A DNA stretch of 32,434 bases, taken from assembly GCA_041441465.1 (NCBI GenBank), contig JASDSY010000006.1, positions 1 to 32,434 on the forward strand, written 5' to 3'. This document shows, piece after piece, positions 9,029 to 17,159 of the stretch (position 1 is the stretch's first letter; the number at the start of each line of letters is the position of its first letter). The position numbers and the translations under genes were made by a program. The notes beneath the pieces were generated by a model. It was not told where the DNA came from. It saw only the letters and a list, made by a program, of their open reading frames with translations, and did not search any database. The DNA comes from JASDSY01 sp041441465 (GTDB lineage: Bacteria > Muiribacteriota > UBA9980).

Positions 9029-10003
9029 ATGTTTTCTATGTCGAATAATAGAATGTTTTTATTAAAGGATATTTATAGTGTTTCAGATTGTTTTTCGAAA
9101 AATTACCTGACAGTCTTGGTTTGTCTCGCGTGTATTATGATTTTTGCTTCATCTGCAGTTTATTGCGGTGAATTAAAAAACAGCGAAAAAAAAATATATG
9201 AAACTTATAAAAAATTAAAATCCAAAGACATAATTTTAACCGTAATGCAGGGAAATGCATACGTTATGGTATCGCCGACGCGCTGGGAAAGAGCGCTTAC
9301 TGGAGTTAAACTTTTAGTCGGAGATAAATTGAAAATTACCGAAGATGCGGTGGCTGTAATAAATTTTTATGATGAGTTCGATATTAAGGTTCCGGCGTCT
9401 GAAATGACGACTATAGAGCCTGACGGTCTTACTCAGCTTATTAACGGCGCATTATTTAAAACGGCCTATAAAGACGGCGCATATATTTCGGAAGTGGTTA
9501 AGGAGCCGTCAAAAGCGGCGCAGTATAAAATGAAAAGTCAGATGCAGAAACGCGACAGCGAACTATCATATGCTAAAAATAAATACAGCATGAAAGAAGA
9601 AGCGTTTCGGAAAGCTGCGGCCGAGAATGAAACTAATGAAGGCAATTACCTTCGTGCACGCGTGGCGCAGGCGAGAAATTTCGGCAACGGCTTTGCATTA
9701 AATTATAATGAGTCTGAAAATAAATTGGCGGGCGATAAAAATTCAAATTACCTTGTATATGAAAAGCAAAGGCTGGAACGTGAAATAATGTTTGAAATGA
9801 CGACGGCGGAGAATTTAAAGGCGGCTATCAATCAAAAGAAAAACAGCGGCTTGAATTATACAAATGAACAGCAGTTGCTGGACCAGGCGAATGTGAAATT
9901 GCGAGAATTAATGCAAAAAGCTGATATTACGGAATCAGAAATAAAAAAAATACGTGAAACAAATAATAAAATAAATTTCAATTCATCGAAAAAGGAGTGG
10001 TAA
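9029..10003 (+). CDS. Exported FecR-like domain protein with long coiled coil
   Basis: This 324-residue protein has a hydrophobic export signal at about residues 26-46, after a rather long N-region. Residues 68-132 look like a FecR-type beta domain: MQGNAYVMV, a Trp, LLVGDKLKITEDAVAVINF and an EMTTIE strand match the usual order of 'GxV.V...W.....G..L..GD.I.T...S.A.I.F'. In many envelope proteins such domains mediate protein or sugar contacts rather than iron signalling. From about 155 to the end it is charged and helical, probably coiled coil. No clear Shine-Dalgarno precedes the ATGs at 9029, 9038 or 9053, so the exact start is uncertain. The next gene begins 2 nt after the stop, and the beta-barrel gene follows. 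I infer a joint role at the outer membrane or periplasm. Confidence 0.72.
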   Translation: MFSMSNNRMFLLKDIYSVSDCFSKNYLTVLVCLACIMIFASSAVYCGELKNSEKKIYETYKKLKSKDIILTVMQGNAYVMVSPTRWERALTGVKLLVGDKLKITEDAVAVINFYDEFDIKVPASEMTTIEPDGLTQLINGALFKTAYKDGAYISEVVKEPSKAAQYKMKSQMQKRDSELSYAKNKYSMKEEAFRKAAAENETNEGNYLRARVAQARNFGNGFALNYNESENKLAGDKNSNYLVYEKQRLEREIMFEMTTAENLKAAINQKKNSGLNYTNEQQLLDQANVKLRELMQKADITESEIKKIRETNNKINFNSSKKEW

Positions 10004-10005
10004 CA

Positions 10006-10296
10006 ATGAAAAAAATAGCTATTATGCTACTATCGTTAATATTTATCTTAACATTATCATTTCAGGTATTTGCAGCGAATATAAGCAATCTTGCGGATAA
10101 TGACGCTCGTCCTAAAATCGCTCCGCTTATTGATTATTCGGTATTCATGAAAGTGAAGATCGAAAAATACAATGACATTTTGCAAAACTTTTTTAAAACG
10201 GTAAAAAATAATTATTTGAAATTTTATAATGATAATCAAAATGAGGAAATGATTCAAAAACTTGATAACGGCCGTTTCATATTTGAAATGGTTTAA
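10006..10296 (+). CDS. Small exported protein, unknown
   Basis: This 96-residue protein has a clear signal peptide (MKKIAIMLL... ending QVFA, cleavage before ANISN). The mature part is about 73 residues, charged and probably helical, with no recognisable motif. The start at 10006 is set by AAAGGAG at 9991-9997, 8 nt upstream and inside the end of the FecR-like gene. An in-frame GTG at 9997 is less likely because it lies in that ribosome site. The 2-nt gap to the upstream stop implies translational coupling. It is probably a small periplasmic partner of the FecR-like protein. I cannot assign a function. Confidence 0.75.
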   Translation: MKKIAIMLLSLIFILTLSFQVFAANISNLADNDARPKIAPLIDYSVFMKVKIEKYNDILQNFFKTVKNNYLKFYNDNQNEEMIQKLDNGRFIFEMV

Positions 10297-10457
10297 TTCT
10301 TGGGTAATTTCGGTAACCCTGGTAACAAAATTCATTTAATTTAATGTATTTAGTGTGATATGGCATGAAAATTTAATTAAAAAAACTGTTAATGCCTTTT
10401 ATTATAAGGATTAATGTTGATTTTGCATAATAAAAAATATGAATTAATAAATTAGAG

Positions 10458-11906
10458 ATGAAAGTAATTTTTTTCGAAATATTAAACAATGCCAAAATGA
10501 AAATAAGTTCATTACAAACCCGGCTTATTGCCGCCGGTTTGATAATGAACTTGTTCTTATTCGGATATTGCTTCGCTGGCGGAGAATCCAATCTTAAGAT
10601 TAACGGCGAATTATCGTACGACGGCCGGATTGGTAATTTCGAAAAAAACAACGGCAATCAATTTTTACTGAATATATTAAAATACACTTACGCTAATTAT
10701 GAACAAATATTCACCGGAATCGCCGATATCGAGAATCTTCGGACTATAAGCGAAAAGCAGATTCTTGATATTAAAAATAATTTTTACGGAGTGAGCGGAA
10801 CGCCGCAGGACCTTGATTTTAAAAATATCTCGCATTATTATGACGATTTTTCTTTGAACTACGGTATTTCGCATAATAAAAGGACTATTTCTGCTTTTTA
10901 TGCCGACGGCTTCATAAATAATTACAGTATGTCGGTTTTTAAGGATTTCGGTAAAAAAGACTTGAAATTTGGTTATTTACTTGACCATGCCATGTATGAA
11001 AATTTATTTTACACTCTGAAATTTGAACAGGATTCGAGCAGCTATAATACACATAGCGCCGACGATTATAATTACAGGACGGCAAGCTTCAAAATATTGC
11101 ATAAGATGCCTAAAATATCCCGCACCCCTTCATATTTTTCCGGATATATTTTCGACAAAACACCGATAGTCGATGATCCTGAATTCATTCATTATATGGA
11201 CCTGACTTATGAATTAAAGGCCGAAGCCGGCGTTAATAATTCGCAGGGCGCCGTTCAAAGCTCGTTTGATAATTTTAAGATTGATTATTCGGTCAAATTT
11301 GACCTTTCTAAAATATCGAATGTGATATTAAGCGGATACAATGACCGGCGTACATATAAAAATGAGTCTTTGGCAGGTTATTTTTTTAATTATGAGAAAA
11401 GCTTCATAAATTTTGCTTATGCGCATGCGCTTTCACAAAAAATGATTTTTATGCCTTACATCGATTTTACTAAATATAATTACCTTAATTTTTCAGGCTA
11501 CAATACTACGGAATACGGCGCCGGCGGTTATTTTTCATATAAGTGTTCGCCGAAAAACCGCTGGAATTTTGATATTAAAAACTCGCAGCTGACGCCTTTC
11601 GAGTCTAAAATAAATTATCCGTCCAACCGTAAAACTAATTTCGTGTCGGATTTTATCCACTATATAGATGAGCGGAAGAGGCTGATATTTGATATTGATT
11701 ATGAAGTAATGCGCGTCGGTTTAAATGAAAGTGTATATAATCCGGCGTATGACATGTATAAAAGCGAGCTTCGCTATGAACAGAAAATCAGCGAAAATTT
11801 TTATGCCCGCTGCGGTTTCGGCGGCAGTTCGAAAAAGCACGAAAATTTTCCGGTAAATGATATAAATGACATATATTGTATGACAGGCTTAAGCTTGGTA
11901 TTTTAA
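10458..11906 (+). CDS. Predicted outer-membrane beta-barrel protein
   Basis: This 482-residue protein has a signal peptide (residues 14-41 if read from the internal Met at 10497, ending YCFAGG). The rest is a long series of short amphipathic strands rich in Tyr, Phe, Asn and Asp, such as FSLNYGISHN, TISAFYADG, LKFGYLL and INFAYAHAL. The chain ends in a strand finishing GLSLVF. A C-terminal Phe is the classic signal read by the BAM machinery, so this is the best evidence in the window for an outer membrane. I do not recognise the family; length and strand count suggest a 14-18-strand barrel. Neither ATG (10458 or 10497) has a strong ribosome site. It lies 161 nt after the small exported gene and could share its transcript. 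It ends at a bidirectional terminator. Confidence 0.75.
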   Translation: MKVIFFEILNNAKMKISSLQTRLIAAGLIMNLFLFGYCFAGGESNLKINGELSYDGRIGNFEKNNGNQFLLNILKYTYANYEQIFTGIADIENLRTISEKQILDIKNNFYGVSGTPQDLDFKNISHYYDDFSLNYGISHNKRTISAFYADGFINNYSMSVFKDFGKKDLKFGYLLDHAMYENLFYTLKFEQDSSSYNTHSADDYNYRTASFKILHKMPKISRTPSYFSGYIFDKTPIVDDPEFIHYMDLTYELKAEAGVNNSQGAVQSSFDNFKIDYSVKFDLSKISNVILSGYNDRRTYKNESLAGYFFNYEKSFINFAYAHALSQKMIFMPYIDFTKYNYLNFSGYNTTEYGAGGYFSYKCSPKNRWNFDIKNSQLTPFESKINYPSNRKTNFVSDFIHYIDERKRLIFDIDYEVMRVGLNESVYNPAYDMYKSELRYEQKISENFYARCGFGGSSKKHENFPVNDINDIYCMTGLSLVF

Positions 11907-11981
11907 CAGCCTTTTCTTAAAATTTATAAATGACAATTAAATATTTTGATAAAATAATGATATTTCAAACGGCAATTTTTT

Positions 11982-12031
11982 AATAAAATATCGTTATAAT
12001 CGATTAGCGTTTGTTATAACGATTTTTTATT
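11982..12031. terminator. Bidirectional terminator overlapping the recN stop codon
   Basis: An 18-bp stem (11982-11999 with 12014-12031, one mismatch) has A-rich and T-rich flanks. It would end the barrel transcript on the plus strand and recN on the minus strand. The recN stop codon (12027-12029) is part of the stem. Confidence 0.75.
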
Positions 12032-13727
12032 CTTTGTTTTTAGATAATAGTTCGCGCGCGTGCGATACGCCTATTTCCGAATCATTGCCGAGCATTCGGG
12101 CTATTTCGCCTTCGATTTCATTGTTGGCGAGCTGTCTGATATTTATAAGCGTTTTTTCATTGTTAATGACTTCTTTTTTTACCATAAAATGACCGGACGC
12201 GAATGATGCTATTATAGGCGAGTGTGTTATGCAGATTACCTGTTTTTTTAAAGCGATTGTCCTTAATTTTTCGCCGATTGCGTTTAATGTAAAACCTCCG
12301 ATGCCTGTATCGATTTCGTCGAAAATTATGGACGGCACATTTGAGTACGCCGAAAGGACATTTTTTATAGCGAGCATAATTCTTGACATTTCACCGCCCG
12401 AAGCCGTTTCCGAGATCGGCGCCGGAGGCATGCCTGGATTTGCTACAAATTTGAATTCGATTCTGTCAAATCCCGAAACCGTAATTTTAGAGATATCTTT
12501 TTCGGCGGGTGTTTCCATGGATACCACGAAAGCGGCATTTTTCATATCAAGCGTGTGCAGTTCGCCGCTTATTGCCGATTCTATTTTTCCCTTGTTATTC
12601 TGTCTTATAATATTTATTTTATCAGCTATTTCACAATATTCTTCATACCGCTTTTCAATTTTTCCATTTATTTCAGCGAAATTTTCCTCGAAGTTTTTTA
12701 ATTTGTCGAGTTTTTGTTTTGAAGCTTCGTAATATTTCAAGATATCGGAAATGGTGGCGCCGTATTTGCGCTTTAATTGCGAGATTTTATGAAGCCGGTC
12801 CATTTTTTCATTAAGTTCGTTTTCAGAATAATCAAGCTGGTCTTCGAGGCCGCTTACACTGTCGGAAATATCGCGAAGCGCATAATAGGCGTCGTTAGCC
12901 GCCTGGGCCATCTGCTCGAAATTCCTGTCATATTCGGCAAGTTTTCCTATCAGTGATGATGCTTTTGATATGCCGCCCAGCACCGAGATGCCTGAAGAAT
13001 CGTCGCCGCCGTCAAGTAACCCAAGCACTTCTTCGCGTATCTTCGCTATTTGCTCTGCGTTTTTCAAGAATTCTACGCGTTCAGAGAGTTCAGTTTCTTC
13101 ATTTTCATAAAGTCCTGCCTCGGCGATTTCGTTTACCTGATATGAATAAAGGTCGATTTCACGGGCGCGTTCACTTTCTGATTTTATTAATTCATTTTTG
13201 GAGTTTATAAGGTTTTTTAATTCATGGTAAAGTTCTGAACATTTATTTTTTAAGGTTATTATTTCTTCGCCGCAGTATCTGTCGAATAGTTCAAGCTGGA
13301 TTTTCGTGTCGGCGATCAGCAGTTCTTCATTTTGACCTGAAATTTCAACTATTTGCTGGCCTAATTTTTGCAGTACCGAAACAGCGACCTTGCAGCCGTT
13401 GATAAAATTTTTAGTTTTGCCGTCGGCGTTAATATTCCTGGTGATTATAATTTCGCCGTCCTCGCCCGAATCAACGCCTGATTCTTCGAGAATGCCAGAG
13501 ATTTCGGCGCTTTTAGAAATATCCGCGGTAACCGTTATTTGCGCGGTTTCAGAGCCGTCACGCATTTTTACAATACCCGACCTGAAACCGAAAGCAAAAG
13601 CTATTGCTGAGATTACAAGCGATTTGCCGGCGCCCGTTTCGCCGGTGAAAACGTTTAAGCCAGATTTTAAAGTAAATTCGATATTTTCGGCGAGTGCAAG
13701 ATTTTTAATGGCTACTTCGGTAATCAA
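12027..13727 (-). CDS. recN: DNA repair ATPase RecN
   Basis: RecN is an SMC-like ATPase that acts early in recombinational repair of double-strand breaks in the cytoplasm. The 566-residue length is normal for the family. Visible motifs are Walker A GETGAGKS (residues 29-36), the ABC signature SGGEMSR (443-449), Walker B IIFDEIDTG (about D470, E471) and the H-loop CITHSP (H502). A long coiled-coil region rich in Glu and Lys lies between them. The best start is a TTG at 13727, with GAGGTG just upstream; the protein then begins MITEVAIKNLAL, typical of RecN. It lies 14 nt after the GH57 gene and is probably cotranscribed with it, an unusual pairing. The stop lies in the terminator stem. Confidence 0.95.
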   Translation of the reverse strand: MITEVAIKNLALAENIEFTLKSGLNVFTGETGAGKSLVISAIAFAFGFRSGIVKMRDGSETAQITVTADISKSAEISGILEESGVDSGEDGEIIITRNINADGKTKNFINGCKVAVSVLQKLGQQIVEISGQNEELLIADTKIQLELFDRYCGEEIITLKNKCSELYHELKNLINSKNELIKSESERAREIDLYSYQVNEIAEAGLYENEETELSERVEFLKNAEQIAKIREEVLGLLDGGDDSSGISVLGGISKASSLIGKLAEYDRNFEQMAQAANDAYYALRDISDSVSGLEDQLDYSENELNEKMDRLHKISQLKRKYGATISDILKYYEASKQKLDKLKNFEENFAEINGKIEKRYEEYCEIADKINIIRQNNKGKIESAISGELHTLDMKNAAFVVSMETPAEKDISKITVSGFDRIEFKFVANPGMPPAPISETASGGEMSRIMLAIKNVLSAYSNVPSIIFDEIDTGIGGFTLNAIGEKLRTIALKKQVICITHSPIIASFASGHFMVKKEVINNEKTLINIRQLANNEIEGEIARMLGNDSEIGVSHARELLSKNKE

Positions 13728-13741
13728 AAAAACACCTCATA

Positions 13742-14911
13742 TTATTTCTTCTGGTCTTTCATTATTCTTTCGAACACTGAATAAACAAGGTTATTATATA
13801 ATTCGCGGCCGAGTCGCAGAGTTTCGCTGTCGTTCATTTCGCGCGCGGCCTGCTCAAGCGTGTCAAGCAGTAAATATGCTCCGCGGTATATTTGCGAAGG
13901 ATCGAAGTTGTAAAGCGATGCCCACCAATTCTGGCATGAATACAGCGCTTTGTCCATCAGCAGGCGCGATTGCTCGCGGTTGCTTTTAATGACGGCGCGC
14001 AAGACATGATGTGTCAGCTGCCACTGATTATGGTGGATCGGATTGAATTTGCTCTGCCATAAAGGATACGGGTCATCCGAATAAAGGTCCTGCATTGAAG
14101 CGCTCCATGTCGATGGCGGCACGAATGCTTCTTTTTTCTGGAATTTGTCATGAATTTCAGATATCGTGCATAATTTTACGTTTTTGTTATCACGGACAGC
14201 ATGAACAAGAGAGTGGATGAATTTTTCATGGTAAAATTTATGGTGATGGCCGAATGTTTCGCCGTCCATCGCAAGTATTAAATAACCGTCCTTATCGCCG
14301 AACCATCCTGACATTACGCTTTCCATTTTGGCCAGAAAATCGGTGCCTTTCCATTGATGGAACGATATCTCGTTCGACCATGTGTTTGAACGCAAGAATA
14401 CGCCGCATTCTTCGACGCTGCTTACAAAATCCCAGGGTACGTTTGACTCGTAATAAGTATATGGAAGATCGTCGGTTATCAGCCAATCATAGCCGGCTTT
14501 TTTAGTGATTTTTGCAATTCGTGAGCTGTAACACATTTCCGGCGGAAAAACGCCGCGCGGGTTATAATTTTTGCCGAATACAGATTTGTTTCCTTCATTA
14601 TTTATTTTAAGCTGTCTTAATACTTCCGATTCGGGGATAAGCGGAAATATCGGATGATAAGCGCCTGAATCGACAAATTCGATATTTCCCATATCGAGCG
14701 CCTTTTTTAAATTATCCAAAACATCGTTATGTCCGCGGTTTTTTAAAAGTTCGGTCAGTGAATAATTTATATTTACGGTGAATTTCGGTTTTAGCGGACT
14801 GGTAAAAATATCCGTTAACGGTCTGTAGCATTCCTCGGTAATACGGTCGACGACAAAACCAAGCTGCGTCGGCGGTTGATATAAATGAAAAAGCAGCGCT
14901 AAATGGTACAT
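13742..14911 (-). CDS. GH57 family glycoside hydrolase
   Basis: This 389-residue protein lacks a signal peptide and is probably cytoplasmic. It shows the conserved regions of glycoside hydrolase family 57: HLYQPP near the N-terminus, GAYHPIFPL (residues 83-91), FPPEMCYS with the likely nucleophile E125, and AMDGETFGHH with the likely acid/base D216. Family members act on alpha-glucans (amylases, branching enzymes, 4-alpha-glucanotransferases, amylopullulanases). The sequence alone does not tell which; it is shorter than the branching enzymes. The start has AAGGAG 8-13 nt upstream. It leads a two-gene operon with recN. A perfect 10-bp inverted repeat sits in its leader just before the ribosome site. 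Confidence 0.88.
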   Translation of the reverse strand: MYHLALLFHLYQPPTQLGFVVDRITEECYRPLTDIFTSPLKPKFTVNINYSLTELLKNRGHNDVLDNLKKALDMGNIEFVDSGAYHPIFPLIPESEVLRQLKINNEGNKSVFGKNYNPRGVFPPEMCYSSRIAKITKKAGYDWLITDDLPYTYYESNVPWDFVSSVEECGVFLRSNTWSNEISFHQWKGTDFLAKMESVMSGWFGDKDGYLILAMDGETFGHHHKFYHEKFIHSLVHAVRDNKNVKLCTISEIHDKFQKKEAFVPPSTWSASMQDLYSDDPYPLWQSKFNPIHHNQWQLTHHVLRAVIKSNREQSRLLMDKALYSCQNWWASLYNFDPSQIYRGAYLLLDTLEQAAREMNDSETLRLGRELYNNLVYSVFERIMKDQKK

Positions 14912-14933
14912 TTTAAGAATTCTCCTTAAATGA

Positions 14934-14966
14934 ACGCAATGAACAGGCGGTTCCCATTCATTGCGT
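14934..14966 (-). promoter_or_regulatory. Inverted repeat in the leader of the GH57 gene
   Basis: A perfect 10-bp inverted repeat (14934-14943 and 14957-14966, 13-nt loop) lies between the predicted start of transcription (about 14981) and the ribosome site. It could be an RNA hairpin affecting translation or a binding site for a repressor. Confidence 0.45.
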
Positions 14967-14987
14967 AGTTTTCAATATTTATATATA

Positions 14988-15016
14988 CTTTTACCAGAAA
15001 AAACAATAAAAGTCAA
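14988..15016 (-). promoter_or_regulatory. Promoter of the GH57-recN operon
   Basis: On the minus strand TTGACT (15016-15011) and TAAAAG (14993-14988) are 17 nt apart, with TGG before the -10 (extended -10). Transcription would start near 14981, about 70 nt before the ATG. Confidence 0.55.
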
Positions 15017-15053
15017 TAAAATTGAAGTTTAAAATTAATGCGTCTGAATTTAT

Positions 15054-15082
15054 TTGACATTTTTGATTTAATCATATAAAAT
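15054..15082 (+). promoter_or_regulatory. Promoter of the C25 peptidase gene
   Basis: TTGACA (15054-15059) and TAAAAT (15077-15082) are 17 nt apart. The leader is about 77 nt and holds a weak hairpin around 15102-15123. Confidence 0.65.
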
Positions 15083-15165
15083 ATTCTCATACATTTAATC
15101 CGGCGTTTTTTTATTAAAAAAGCCTATAAAATATAGTTGAAAATATATGTAAAGGGGAATAGCGT

Positions 15166-17007
15166 ATGAAGAAGTATCTGTTAATTGTTATCCTGGCGAT
15201 ATTCGCATTTGCCGGCAGCGCGTCGGCTGAGAGCGTTAGTTATAAGTTTTCAAAACCCGAAATTGTAAAATCCGGTAATTATCATGACATCAGCCTTGAT
15301 AACCTTCCGCTTTCCTTAGAACCTCAGATGCCGATGCTTCCTTTTAAGCCGGTTATGATTTTATTGCCGCAGGGCTGCACAGCTGATAATGTCGAGGTAA
15401 AACCGTCAGAAATAGCTGAAATAAAAGGCGAATATTTTTTAAGACCTGCTGATTATAATTTGCCGCTTTCATTTGAAAAGCAGCTTGACGAAAAGAAAAA
15501 ACGCGCTTCTCTTTTAAACGGCGGGAAACGGCCTGAATTTACATATAATTACAAAGGAAATTTTCCGGCAAGTATAATTTCGAATTTTTCCGTTCAAAGC
15601 GCCCGCGGTTATAAAATACTCGTTTTGAATATTAATCCTGTGATTTATCAGGCGGAAACAGGCAAAGTTTACTATTACCCTGAAATTACGCTTACATATA
15701 ATTTAAAGACGTTAAGAGCCAATAACAACGAGATGGCAGTTCGTGACAGCGATTCGGACAGGGAATATGTTAAGTCAATTGTCGATAACCCGGAAGTTGT
15801 AAAAAATTATAAAACTTCTAAAATTAACAGAGGCGCGGCCGTCGATTATCTTATTGTAACTTCTAAGGCGCTTGCCGCCTCGACCGCTGAATATAACTTT
15901 AACAAGTTCGCGAAATTTTTGAATGATAAAGGCGTTAAAACTGAAATTGTCATCGTAGATGATATATTTGCGCAATCAACCGGCAGGGATAATGCCGAAA
16001 AATTAAGAAATTATCTTAAGAAAAGTTACAATGATAAAGGTATAAAATATGTTCTTCTTGGCGGAGGCGGTCTTGAATCTAAGCCGGCTGTTCCGGTAAG
16101 AAAATTGACGGCCGGGTTTAAATGGGATAATCAGACTTTTAAGCAGGAACTGCCGGGCGATGTTTATTACGCTAATCTTGACGGAAGTTTTGATGAAAAC
16201 AATAACGGGATATTCGGCGAACCTAATGATGGGGTTAACGGCGGCGACATAGATATGTTTTCCGAACTGGCGGTCGGCCGCGTACCGGCTGAAAATGCAG
16301 CCGAATTATCAAATTTTTTGAAAAAAGACATGGCGGCTTATGGATATTTTGACAGTCAGGAATATGGAAAAGTTTCATTTGCCGGTGAAAATTTATTTCC
16401 TGGCGTCTGGGGAAAAACTTATATGAAAGAAATTGAAACCGGAGCTACGGCACACGGTTTTACGACAGCCGGTTATCCGGACATTTATACGCGTACTTAT
16501 CTTTTTGATAAAGACAAACAATGGTCGGCCGGAGATATGCTGAATTTATTAAACAGCGGTATTTATATCCTTAATCATGTCGGCCATTCGAGTGTTACAA
16601 GCAATATGCGCCTTTCGACATGGAGTTTAAGCAGGCTCAATAACTCTAAATATTACTTGCTCTACACTCAGGGATGTTATTGCGGCCGTTTTATCGAAAG
16701 CGGATGCATACTCGCGGCGCACGTCACTTCGCCAAACGGCGCGTATGCAGCGATCGGTAATTCTTCTTACGGCCTCGGCCCTGAAGATCCAGATCCTGAT
16801 ACTGCGGTTACATGCCGCGGCGCTTCCCAATATTTCCATCGCCAGTTTACAAACGCGCTTTTCACGGCCGGAAAAAATCGCCTTGGCGATGCTAATCAGG
16901 CCTCAAAAGAAGCGAACGTTAAATTCATGAATCACGGCACGACACGCTGGGTGTTTTTTGAATTAAACCTTTTAGGCGATCCGTACCTGCCGTTAAAAAT
17001 TAAATAA
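15166..17007 (+). CDS. Gingipain-like C25 family cysteine peptidase
   Basis: This 613-residue exported protein has a signal peptide ending at SASA (residue 21). Residues 22 to about 210 form a beta-rich region like the gingipain propeptide. The catalytic part (about 225-600) carries the C25 residues: NHVGHS, in which H474 is the likely catalytic His, and QGCYCG, in which C504 fits the nucleophile in the Cys-x-x-Gly context of gingipains. Segments such as VLLGG, ELAVGRVPA and the final ELNLLGDPYLPL are typical of the family. Gingipains are secreted endopeptidases; specificity cannot be read from the sequence. There is no type IX secretion C-terminal domain and no extra Ig domains, so secretion differs from Porphyromonas gingipains. 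AAAGGGG lies upstream of the ATG. The gene has its own promoter and a bidirectional terminator. Confidence 0.9.
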   Translation: MKKYLLIVILAIFAFAGSASAESVSYKFSKPEIVKSGNYHDISLDNLPLSLEPQMPMLPFKPVMILLPQGCTADNVEVKPSEIAEIKGEYFLRPADYNLPLSFEKQLDEKKKRASLLNGGKRPEFTYNYKGNFPASIISNFSVQSARGYKILVLNINPVIYQAETGKVYYYPEITLTYNLKTLRANNNEMAVRDSDSDREYVKSIVDNPEVVKNYKTSKINRGAAVDYLIVTSKALAASTAEYNFNKFAKFLNDKGVKTEIVIVDDIFAQSTGRDNAEKLRNYLKKSYNDKGIKYVLLGGGGLESKPAVPVRKLTAGFKWDNQTFKQELPGDVYYANLDGSFDENNNGIFGEPNDGVNGGDIDMFSELAVGRVPAENAAELSNFLKKDMAAYGYFDSQEYGKVSFAGENLFPGVWGKTYMKEIETGATAHGFTTAGYPDIYTRTYLFDKDKQWSAGDMLNLLNSGIYILNHVGHSSVTSNMRLSTWSLSRLNNSKYYLLYTQGCYCGRFIESGCILAAHVTSPNGAYAAIGNSSYGLGPEDPDPDTAVTCRGASQYFHRQFTNALFTAGKNRLGDANQASKEANVKFMNHGTTRWVFFELNLLGDPYLPLKIK

Positions 17008-17029
17008 TATCGCTTTAAAAATAAAATAA

Positions 17030-17070
17030 AAAAGAGCTATCCAAAGACAAAATTGGATGGCTCTTTTTTA
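17030..17070. terminator. Bidirectional intrinsic terminator
   Basis: A 15-bp stem (17030-17044 with 17053-17067, mostly paired) is flanked by an A-run and a T-run. It serves the C25 peptidase on the plus strand and the amidase on the minus strand, which converge here. Confidence 0.88.
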
Positions 17071-17159
17071 TTATCAGGCATTCGCTTTTACGTTTATAAA
17101 ATATTATTTCGCGGGCTGATTGAATGAAAAATCCGACGTAAATATTTTTAAAATTTGTA

